64,000 bases of DNA from Pontibacter litorisediminis (GTDB lineage: Bacteria > Bacteroidota > Bacteroidia > Cytophagales > Hymenobacteraceae): NCBI RefSeq assembly GCF_029360645.1, contig NZ_JARDUA010000002.1, positions 62,001 to 126,000 of the forward strand, read 5' to 3'. Positions 18,656 through 25,436 of the stretch are shown here, in pieces. Made by a program: the position numbers and the translations under genes. The notes below the pieces were generated by a model. The model made no database searches and was not told where the DNA came from. It was given only the letters and a program-made list of their open reading frames with translations. The stretch's first letter is position 1, and every line of letters starts with the position of its first letter.

Positions 18656-18688
18656 GCAGCCGCCCTACCCCATGGGTAAAGCGGCTGC
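18656..18688 (-). terminator. terminator of the proline-rich lipoprotein gene
   Basis: An 8-bp stem GCAGCCGC/GCGGCTGC with a 17-base loop, followed on the minus strand by TTGGTTTTATA. It lies directly after the stop codon at 18711. Confidence 0.7.
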
Positions 18689-18710
18689 CTGATTCTAGAG
18701 CCTTAAATGC

Positions 18711-19571
18711 TTATTGATAAGTATAGGTATCGGTAAACGCCGGCACGTGCGGGTAGCCTTCTAACCTGGTGTACCGCTTATCCGGCATGCCCGACTCGTG
18801 GTACAAGTAGCTGAAGAGTTCCTTGGAAGAACCGGAGTCGCGGTAGCCAGGATTATTGGCGAACAGTTTGACGCCGGGCAGAAAAATGGTGCTTTCTGCA
18901 AAAGGCATGGGGTTGGGCTTGGCATCATACCCACCCCAGGTGATTTGGTACGACCGGGCCAGGTCTGCCTCCTGCCCGCTAGCCGCCGCTGACACTAGAA
19001 TGCTGGTCAGGTTGCCATTGGCGTCGTAGCTGTACGCATTTACGGTCAGGAACCCTGCATCCGACACGGCATAGCTCCACTGCTTTTGCTTCACCAGTTT
19101 GTCGCCGCTGTACTCAAACGCATAACGGTAGTTTACCAGGTTATCGCCATAATAACGAGCCGCCGCTACCACTTTATCACCCTCGTAAGTATAAAGCAAG
19201 TAGCCGCCGCTGCGGAAATTAAGCCGCACAGCCTTGTTGCCTTCGTACACTACGGTGTAGCCATGGGTTTGCTGGTCGGTGTAGCTCACCTCTACTAATC
19301 GGTTTTGTGCATCATACTTCAGTACTTTAGTACCCAGTTGCGTGAGCAGGCTATTGGTGGTAACGGGCGGTGCGGGTGTAGCCGGTGGCGTTGGGTTAGC
19401 CGGCGGCGCAGGATTAGCTGGTGGTGTAGTAGGCGGCGTACCTGTGGAAGGTACTCCCGGAACAGATGGCAGTACTTCCTCCTCTTCGCAGGAGGTTAGC
19501 GTCAGTAGCGACAGGCTTAAACCGGCAGCAAGCACGAGCAGCCTCGGCTTAACATAGATAAAATTTTTCAT
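18711..19571 (-). CDS. lipoprotein with proline-rich linker and YD-like repeats
   Basis: A 286-residue exported lipoprotein. The signal ends in LTLTSC with the lipid-accepting Cys28, followed by acidic EEEE. In Bacteroidota, acidic residues just after the cysteine often mark export to the cell surface. Residues about 36-70 are a low-complexity Pro/Thr/Ala/Asn linker built of PPANPA-type repeats. The rest is beta-rich with RHS/YD-like motifs (KYDAQNRLVEVSYTD, YSYDANGNLTSILV), as seen in DUF4595-like cell-surface proteins. The function is unknown; ligand binding or adhesion is likely. It is a single gene with its own terminator. Confidence 0.85.
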   Translation of the reverse strand: MKNFIYVKPRLLVLAAGLSLSLLTLTSCEEEEVLPSVPGVPSTGTPPTTPPANPAPPANPTPPATPAPPVTTNSLLTQLGTKVLKYDAQNRLVEVSYTDQQTHGYTVVYEGNKAVRLNFRSGGYLLYTYEGDKVVAAARYYGDNLVNYRYAFEYSGDKLVKQKQWSYAVSDAGFLTVNAYSYDANGNLTSILVSAAASGQEADLARSYQITWGGYDAKPNPMPFAESTIFLPGVKLFANNPGYRDSGSSKELFSYLYHESGMPDKRYTRLEGYPHVPAFTDTYTYQ

Positions 19572-19832
19572 AGTTTTATTTGTATAAATAGCTCATATCC
19601 GCATCATCAAGTTTAGTGCCAATTATTAGGATGCGCTAATATTAATTCGGAAGGCAATATCGGTTGCGGTGAGGAGGAGAAAAGTGCCCATTCCCGGACG
19701 CAGTGTCCGCTAGAATCGGTCAGAACCCGGATAGGCCATTCATACTGGGGTGAGGCCCAGAACTAGCGCCGCCCGCCCTTGTGGTGTGTAAAAGCCTGGA
19801 GCTATCCTTTCAGGGCTGAAAGCACGGAAAAT
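19572..19832. other. intergenic region
   Basis: Upstream region of the lipoprotein gene, whose promoter should lie at about 19580-19650 where AT content rises. The remainder (19680-19830) is GC-rich with one small hairpin, CTTTCA/TGAAAG. No coding frame or repeat match was seen. Confidence 0.4.
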
Positions 19833-19864
19833 AAAAAACCAGCCCCGCCCAAAGGGCGAGACTG
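19833..19864 (-). terminator. terminator of the outer-membrane barrel gene
   Basis: The stem CCAG..CGCCC/GGGCG..CTGG around AAA is followed on the minus strand by TTTTTTAT. It lies 27 bases after the stop codon at 19892. Confidence 0.75.
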
Positions 19865-19891
19865 GCAGCTTCCATAGTTTATACTTTATAC

Positions 19892-20560
19892 TTAATTACC
19901 CGACGGGAAACGCAAGCCCAGCGTCAGCATGAATACCGAGTGGCGGGCATTGGTCAGGTCTCCCTCAAAGTTCACGTCCTCTTTCACAAAGTCGGAGAAG
20001 GCGCCGTTGTAGCGTAAGCCCAGGCTCACACCGTTGCTGGCGTTAAAGCCAAGCCCGGCGGCGTAGCCAATCTCAAACTCCGAAAGGCCGTCTTTGCTCT
20101 TTGCGTCTGTCTCGCTGGAGATACGGCTGCCGTTGCCATCGTACAGCTCTGTTTTGTTGTTCACGCTAAGCAGGTAGCCCAGCTGCGGGCCCAATTCAAA
20201 GTATACCGGACCGGTATTGATATGGCCCAGGATAGGCAGGTCCAGGTAGTTATAGTCTACCCTGCCTTCGCGTCTTCTTTTCTGCAGCAGCAGGTTGGTA
20301 TATTCCTCGCTGTTGTTCTTAAAGCCTTTTCTGGAGTAAAGCAGCTCTGGCTGTATAGAGAAGAAATCCTCTACCACCGGGAAGTTCAGGGTAACACCTC
20401 CGTGGAAGGATACTTTGTTCTCGAACCGATCCTCGTTCTGCAGGTCGCCAGACAAGTTGGTTAGGTTTGCCCCTCCCCTTACGCCGAATGTGGCCTGCGC
20501 CTGCGCCGCGGTAAAAGTGCCAAACGCCAGGGCAACTGCAAAGAAAAACTTCTTCATCAT
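19892..20560 (-). CDS. outer-membrane beta-barrel protein (PorT-like)
   Basis: A 222-residue exported protein. The signal peptide (MMKKFFFAVALAFGTFTAAQAQ) is followed by the sequence FGVRGGANLTNLSGD, the usual first strand of Bacteroidota outer-membrane barrels of the OMP_b-brl_2/PorT type. Further amphipathic strands can be seen (FSIQPELLYSRKGF, GPVYFELGPQLGYLLSV, GYAAGLGFNASNGVSLGLRY), ending VFMLTLGLRF with an aromatic close to the C-terminus. The small size suggests an eight-stranded barrel. I placed the start at 20560; an in-frame upstream extension lacks protein-like sequence ahead of the signal. The function is unknown; members of the family act in secretion or as surface antigens. Confidence 0.88.
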   Translation of the reverse strand: MMKKFFFAVALAFGTFTAAQAQATFGVRGGANLTNLSGDLQNEDRFENKVSFHGGVTLNFPVVEDFFSIQPELLYSRKGFKNNSEEYTNLLLQKRRREGRVDYNYLDLPILGHINTGPVYFELGPQLGYLLSVNNKTELYDGNGSRISSETDAKSKDGLSEFEIGYAAGLGFNASNGVSLGLRYNGAFSDFVKEDVNFEGDLTNARHSVFMLTLGLRFPSGN

Positions 20561-20922
20561 AAGTGATAAGTGTGTTAGTTTGGTAGTAAACGGACAATAT
20601 ACGTGCCTTCTTATATAGCCGGTTTCTATACCTTTTCCTAGGTCCAAACGCCGGGCGCTTGCATCCGTTCAGCAATTTATTGAGTGCCAGAAGTATAGCA
20701 AAACCTCAAAAACACCATCTTTATATAATGATATAAAAGTTCTTTTATCGGGATAACACTTTCCTTAAATAATAAAAAAGGTTGATATGGCAGTATTACG
20801 CTTTTGCCCCTGTACGATGTTGTTTACCTGTTGCTACTACAGGAGCCCTACTTTAACGGCTCCAACCGCCGCAGTTCCGGCTGCACCTACCATCCTATAA
20901 AACACATTTCCGTACAATTCCC
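20561..20922. other. intergenic region between divergent genes
   Basis: About 360 bases upstream of both the barrel gene and the exonuclease gene. The part at 20715-20785 is very AT-rich (TATATAATGATATAAAAG) and suits promoters. No gene, repeat or structured RNA was recognised. Confidence 0.4.
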
Positions 20923-20930
20923 TACCTTTG
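20923..20930 (+). promoter_or_regulatory. possible -7 box giving a leaderless mRNA
   Basis: TACCTTTG is an exact match to the Bacteroidota -7 consensus TAnnTTTG and ends three bases before the ATG at 20934. No clear -33 element is present at the usual 19-base spacing. Confidence 0.35.
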
Positions 20931-20933
20931 GCC

Positions 20934-21488
20934 ATGGATTTCATTTCTATAGACTTTGAGACGGCTACGCCGCAAAGAGACAGCCCTTGTGAGATTGGTT
21001 TGACGGTGGTACGGGACAGGCAGGTTGTAGAAACCCGCTCCTGGCTGATTAAGCCGCTGTATTACCCGCACTTTAATCCTTTTAATGTGGCCGTGCACGG
21101 CATACGGCCAGCCGACGTGAAAGATCAGCCTGATTTTCGGGAGCTGTGGCCAGTGCTGCAGCCGTACCTCGAAGGCCAGTTCCTGATAGCCCATAACGCC
21201 AGCTTCGATATGAGCGTGCTACGCAAAACGCTGGCCACATACCAACTTCCGCTACCGGAAGCCCGCTATGCCTGCAGCCTGAAGTTCTCCAAAAACATCT
21301 GGAAAGGCATGCACAAGTATGACCTGAAAACGCTCTGCAACATGCACCGCATCAATTTCCTGCACCACCGGGCCGCCTCAGATGCTGATGCTTGCGCCCG
21401 GTTGTCCCTAAAGGCCCTGGACCTGACCGGCACTTTGTCAGAAATAGAGTTCGCTGCTAAAATGGGCTGTAAGATCAGCCGCATCTGA
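20934..21488 (+). CDS. DEDDh 3'-5' exonuclease (DnaQ/epsilon-like)
   Basis: A 184-residue protein consisting of one RNase T/DnaQ-type exonuclease domain. Motif Exo I is ISIDFETA near the N-terminus (Asp and Glu), Exo II is HNASFDMSVL, and Exo III is HHRAASDADACA, giving the DEDDh set. Such stand-alone proteins trim single-stranded DNA or RNA in repair or act as proofreading subunits. There is no BRCT or GIY-YIG extension. I took the ATG at 20934; an in-frame TTG two codons upstream is possible but adds nothing conserved. The gene stands alone and overlaps no neighbour. Confidence 0.92.
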   Translation: MDFISIDFETATPQRDSPCEIGLTVVRDRQVVETRSWLIKPLYYPHFNPFNVAVHGIRPADVKDQPDFRELWPVLQPYLEGQFLIAHNASFDMSVLRKTLATYQLPLPEARYACSLKFSKNIWKGMHKYDLKTLCNMHRINFLHHRAASDADACARLSLKALDLTGTLSEIEFAAKMGCKISRI

Positions 21489-21638
21489 GGGGATTGGTGT
21501 TTTTAGCTCCGGCAGCACAACTAGTTGTACAGGCAGCCGGCACATACGCCCGCTCCTTTGGTAAGAGCGGCTCCCGCCTCTGCGCTTACTCTTCTGTACA
21601 AGCTTCGGCCCCGGGAGGGCGCGCGTATTTATCTTTCC

Positions 21639-22823
21639 TTATTTTGATGCCTGCTGATCGTACGGAATGTAATTTTCCCAGTACAAGGGCGTGTAAGTGT
21701 CGCCGATGGCGGTTTCGAGCAGTTCTTTGAAGATGCTCTCGGCATTATCGGAGTTGCTCATGATAATAATGCCTGTGCCGACCTCCGGAAAAATGATGGA
21801 ATAGTGCTGAAAGCCGTCGCCATGCCCCTCTTTAAAAGCCCCTACTCCGTGCGGCGACTGCAGCAGCCCCCACCCCAGCCCGTAGCTCAGGGCAATAGCA
21901 TCGTTAGCAGTGGTGTCGCGCTGGCTTAAGGGGCCAAACTGCTTCACAGACCGAATCCTGATCTGCGGAGAAAACATCTTGCGGGTGGAAGCAGGCTTCA
22001 GGATTTTGTGCTGCAGCACAGCCTGCGTAAATAGAGTATAGTCGTCCAATGTGGTTTCGAGGGTGCTGGCCGAGCGTGCCTCGTTGTCCTTATCTTTCGG
22101 GTAAAGCTCGCCGTTGCTTTTGTGCCCCAGCGCATAGTCCGGCTCAAAGCGCGGCTGCCATGTATACGACGAGTTTTTCATGCCTGCAGGTTTAAAAACC
22201 TTTTCCTGCATCAGCTCTTCCAGCGTTTTGCCCGTCATTTTTTCGAGAACCACCTGCAGGTACACTAGCCCCTCGCCAGAGTAACTATACTTGGTGCCGG
22301 GTTTATACTTTACACGTAGCTGCTGGTCTTCCTCATACCAGCGCCAGTTCGGAAAACCGGAAGTGTGGGCCAGGCACATGCGAGCTGTGATATATTGGTA
22401 GAGGCTGTCGTTCTTTAGGGCGCTGTAGTCGTCGTGCCACTTGGTTTGCGGGGCATAGGAGTAGATCGGTTTCGGCAAGTACTCCTGCAGCGGCTTGTCC
22501 AGCTCCAGCCCCCCCTCCTCCACCAGCTTCATCACGAGCACCGCGAATACCGCCTTGCTCAGCGAGGCACCATACAGGTTGGTACTGGTTTTCAGCGGTT
22601 CTTTAGCTTGGAGATTCTTGTAGCCAAAGGCTTTCTTATACACAGGCTGGTTTTGGTTGAAAATGGCGACAGCCAGCCCTTGTACCTGTGCCTCCTGCAT
22701 CAGCTGGTTTATCCTTTGATCTAAGGCAGTAGCGGTTACTTTGCTGCCGTCGAGTTTGGTGATAGTTTGCGCGTGGGTGGTGAGGGGAAGTATGGCAAGG
22801 AAGAGGAGGTAGAGGTTTTTCAT
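21639..22823 (-). CDS. periplasmic serine hydrolase, beta-lactamase/DD-peptidase fold
   Basis: A 394-residue protein with a Sec signal peptide (ends LTTHAQ). The class C-type fold is marked by SxxK in GASLSKAVF, an HTSGFPNW loop and Tyr in KYSYSGEGLVY. There, the YxN motif is altered to YSG. The C-terminal motif is HGDGFQHY in place of KTG. These features match the esterase/penicillin-binding 'serine hydrolase' group (PF00144) and not a true antibiotic-hydrolysing enzyme. Possible roles are peptidoglycan D-peptide or ester hydrolysis. It is a single gene; an AT-rich palindrome lies 60-85 bases upstream, shared with the divergent DUF5763 gene. Confidence 0.88.
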   Translation of the reverse strand: MKNLYLLFLAILPLTTHAQTITKLDGSKVTATALDQRINQLMQEAQVQGLAVAIFNQNQPVYKKAFGYKNLQAKEPLKTSTNLYGASLSKAVFAVLVMKLVEEGGLELDKPLQEYLPKPIYSYAPQTKWHDDYSALKNDSLYQYITARMCLAHTSGFPNWRWYEEDQQLRVKYKPGTKYSYSGEGLVYLQVVLEKMTGKTLEELMQEKVFKPAGMKNSSYTWQPRFEPDYALGHKSNGELYPKDKDNEARSASTLETTLDDYTLFTQAVLQHKILKPASTRKMFSPQIRIRSVKQFGPLSQRDTTANDAIALSYGLGWGLLQSPHGVGAFKEGHGDGFQHYSIIFPEVGTGIIIMSNSDNAESIFKELLETAIGDTYTPLYWENYIPYDQQASK

Positions 22824-22881
22824 AGGAGAGCTTTGAAGGTTTTGTAGAAGTACGTTGCTTGGCGCATCAGGTATTCTAAAA

Positions 22882-22908
22882 TAATATTATATTTACTATA
22901 TAATATTA
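22882..22908. promoter_or_regulatory. AT-only palindrome between divergent genes
   Basis: A perfect inverted repeat, TAATATTATAT and ATATAATATTA separated by TTACT. It sits 18 bases before the GTG of the DUF5763 gene and about 60 bases before the serine hydrolase start. Symmetry and location suit a regulator binding site; no T-run makes it a terminator. Confidence 0.45.
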
Positions 22909-22925
22909 AAACAAGGATCAACAGC

Positions 22926-23294
22926 GTGAAAAGACACTTACTCTTCTTCCTCTTTGTATTGATCGCTTTTGCCTGCCAGGCGCAAACAGTTTACAAAACC
23001 AGAACAGGTGCTAAGTATCACTTGCAGAATTGTCGATACCTGAAGAGCTCTATTGAAACAACAGTAGCATTGGCCAAGGCTGAAGGGTTAACTCCCTGTA
23101 GTATATGTAAACCAACTGCTGGTGCCCAAACAGTTACACCAGAAAGCTCAGCAGGTGGTAATAGGGAACAAGCCGTTAGTTCTTCCCCAGGCAGAAGTTC
23201 ATCAGCTAGTGTGCAATGCTCTGGAACCACAAAAGCAGGCGCCCGGTGTAGACGCATGACCACAAATGCGACTGGCAGATGCTATCAGCATTAA
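22926..23294 (+). CDS. secreted small protein with DUF5763 tail
   Basis: A 122-residue exported protein beginning at GTG. The signal peptide ends FACQAQ. The first half (KYHLQNCRYLKSS...LTPCSICKP) has the Cys spacing of small metal-binding modules placed beside nucleases, similar to Ada-type zinc knuckles. The C-terminal CSGTTKAGARCRRMTTNATGRCYQH is the DUF5763 signature, rich in Cys and Arg, and is common in Bacteroidota. A serine-rich linker joins the two. A metal- or nucleic-acid-binding role is likely but unproven. The HNH endonuclease gene begins 38 bases downstream on the same strand, so the two may be co-expressed. Base composition is AT-richer than surrounding genes. Confidence 0.82.
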   Translation: MKRHLLFFLFVLIAFACQAQTVYKTRTGAKYHLQNCRYLKSSIETTVALAKAEGLTPCSICKPTAGAQTVTPESSAGGNREQAVSSSPGRSSSASVQCSGTTKAGARCRRMTTNATGRCYQH

Positions 23295-23332
23295 AATTTA
23301 AAAGGTAATCTACTTTTCTTCATTTAAGCACA

Positions 23333-24223
23333 TTGACTGCTCTAAACGTCCTCTCCCAGTTCCAAAACATCAACACCTGGAAAAGCAAAGGCACGCGTGC
23401 GCCGCACAAGCCATTGCTTATACTTATTGCTTTGGGAGAGATACAAAGAGGCAATACCGGCTTTATACCATATACAAGTATAGAGCCTAAATTAAAGGAC
23501 CTGCTGATTGATTTCGGGCCTTACAGGAAAAGCCATTACCCTAATTTCCCTTTCACAAAACTGGCGAACGATGGGCTTTGGCAGTTAAGTGCGCCTGATC
23601 TGATCAACACAAAGCAGGATTATACTTCAAAGTTTCTGCGTGAACACCACCTGGCGGGTAAGTTTCCGGAGCATGTAACACAACAATTAAGACAGAATCC
23701 GGAGCTGGTAAAAAGTATAGCTGAAGTTATACTTGAGCAGAATTTCCCGGACACGCTACACCAGGACATACTGGATGCTGTAGGCTTAGATATCACGGTT
23801 ATCCCTGCAGCCCAACTTATAAAACCTAGCCGGAAACGCGATCCCCTTTTCCGGGAAAGCATACTGAAGGCCTACGAGTACCAATGTGCTGTTTGTGGAT
23901 TTAGTGTAAGACTACGGCACCAGCTGCTGGCGTTGGAGGCGGCACATATTATGTGGCACCAGGCAGGCGGTCCGGATGTGGAGGTGAATGGTTTAGCCCT
24001 TTGCGCTACGCACCATAAGCTGTTCGATCTGGGAGCTTTTACGGTTACAGAAGAGCTTAGGATGTTGGTGTCTGACGAAGTAAATGGTATAGGTGCGCAA
24101 GATTGGCTTATCCGGCATAACGGCAAGTCCATTAAGCCTCCCCAGAAAAAAGCCTTCTACCCTAGCCCAGCTTATACCGCCTGGCATGTAAATGAGGTAT
24201 TTAAAGGTGGCTACAGAAGCTAA
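23333..24223 (+). CDS. HNH restriction endonuclease with probable sulfur-binding domain (ScoMcrA-like)
   Basis: A 296-residue protein of two parts. Residues about 1-140 look like the sulfur-binding domain (SBD) of phosphorothioate-dependent type IV restriction enzymes such as ScoMcrA. The shared signature is RAPHKPLLILIAL (22-34), FGPYRKSHYPNFPF (61-74) and NDGLW (79-83). Residues 170-240 form an HNH nuclease: CxxC at 185-188, AAHIMWH with His205, Asn219 in VNGLALC, and THH at 226-228. The SBD recognises DNA with sulfur in the backbone and the HNH domain cuts nearby. The start appears to be TTG at 23333, since a stop lies upstream with no ATG between. No dnd or ssp genes are in the window, so it would act against incoming modified DNA. 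Confidence 0.82.
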   Translation: MTALNVLSQFQNINTWKSKGTRAPHKPLLILIALGEIQRGNTGFIPYTSIEPKLKDLLIDFGPYRKSHYPNFPFTKLANDGLWQLSAPDLINTKQDYTSKFLREHHLAGKFPEHVTQQLRQNPELVKSIAEVILEQNFPDTLHQDILDAVGLDITVIPAAQLIKPSRKRDPLFRESILKAYEYQCAVCGFSVRLRHQLLALEAAHIMWHQAGGPDVEVNGLALCATHHKLFDLGAFTVTEELRMLVSDEVNGIGAQDWLIRHNGKSIKPPQKKAFYPSPAYTAWHVNEVFKGGYRS

Positions 24224-24257
24224 TCCCGCCCCTGCAAGCACGCACTAGCACTAGATG

Positions 24258-24292
24258 TAAAAAAGCCTCTCCATTGCTGGAAAGGCTTTATG
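24258..24292. terminator. terminator between convergent genes
   Basis: The stem AAAGCCT/AGGCTTT has an A-run before it and a short T-run after it, lying between the HNH gene (plus) and the YpfJ gene (minus). Confidence 0.65.
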
Positions 24293-24319
24293 TTCTACTA
24301 CGAGTCTACAACTATTGCT

Positions 24320-25210
24320 CTACAACTGCTCTGCATTAAACGTATCGCCCTGGCTCACATCGCCTGTCTCGAAGCCTTTTCTAAACCAGCGAACTCTTTG
24401 TGCCGAGGTGCCGTGCGTGAAGGAGTCGGGCACCACTCTGCCTGTGGCTTGCCTTTGAAGGCGGTCATCGCCGATGGCACTGGCTGCATTCAGGGCTTCC
24501 TCCAGGTCGCCGGGCTCCAGAAACCCTGTTGCCCGTTGGGTATGATGCGCCCACACCCCGGCATAGAAATCGGCCTGTAGCTCTAAGCGTACCATTAGTT
24601 TGTTGAACTCCGCTTCGGAGAGTCTGCCACGCATGGCGTTCACCTGCTCCATGGTGCCGGTGAGCTTCTGCACATGGTGCCCCACTTCATGGCCCACCAC
24701 ATAGGCTTGCGCAAAGTCTCCCGGAGCACCCAGCCTTCGGTCCATTTCGCCAAAAAAGCTGAGGTCGATGTATAGTTTCTCATCGCCGGGACAGTAAAAA
24801 GGACCTGTGGCGGAAGAGGCTAACCCACAGGCCGAGTTTACCTGATCCGTGAACAGCACCAGGGTGGGTTCCCGGTACCCATCTATGATCTTGTTCCAGA
24901 CGTCTTCGGTATCTGCCAGCACAACTTTTGTTTGCTCGGCCAGCCTCTGCTCTTCCGGGCTTGGCTGGTATTCGGTTTGCTGTGCATACTGCGGCTCTCC
25001 GCCCACAAACTGCTGCAGCAGCGCCAGCGGGTTGGTGCCTGTCAGAAACATCAGCGCCACCAGCACCGCCACAATAATAAGCCCCACTTTTGAGAAAAGT
25101 AACCGGAACAGAGGGATAAGTAGCATAGGGCTGATACCTCTGCCACCACCTGCCGATTGTCCTCTACGGTCTTCTATATTGCTGCTTTTTCTTCTGCCTT
25201 GCCATTTCAT
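24320..25210 (-). CDS. ypfJ: YpfJ-type neutral zinc metallopeptidase
   Basis: A 296-residue protein of the YpfJ/KPN_02809 family (PF04228). It has a basic N-terminus, one membrane helix at about residues 40-58 (VGLIIVAVLVALMFLTG) and a large extracytoplasmic domain. The zinc site is HEVGHHVQ, with further conserved motifs CPGDEKLYIDLSFF and LELQADFYAGVWAHH (ligand glutamate or aspartate), and a final FETGDV. The whole domain is present and the length is normal. The physiological substrate is not established for the family. It is transcribed alone, converging on the HNH gene. Confidence 0.92.
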   Translation of the reverse strand: MKWQGRRKSSNIEDRRGQSAGGGRGISPMLLIPLFRLLFSKVGLIIVAVLVALMFLTGTNPLALLQQFVGGEPQYAQQTEYQPSPEEQRLAEQTKVVLADTEDVWNKIIDGYREPTLVLFTDQVNSACGLASSATGPFYCPGDEKLYIDLSFFGEMDRRLGAPGDFAQAYVVGHEVGHHVQKLTGTMEQVNAMRGRLSEAEFNKLMVRLELQADFYAGVWAHHTQRATGFLEPGDLEEALNAASAIGDDRLQRQATGRVVPDSFTHGTSAQRVRWFRKGFETGDVSQGDTFNAEQL

Positions 25211-25436
25211 AGTTAATTTTTACAAAAATGCGTGATGAGAGAACTGCTTGGTTACCACCTTGCAACTGAATTCTATTGCTATATACGAGCAGTATAACGG
25301 ACAGCAGCTGCACTTGGATGCCCGCAACTGAGCCGTATACTTTTACCTACACAGGAAGACATCGAAAAATTACGGGATAGCGATAGTTCTGGCTGCAGAT
25401 GCTGCTTCGTGCCGCTACTTCCCGTACATTAGCACT

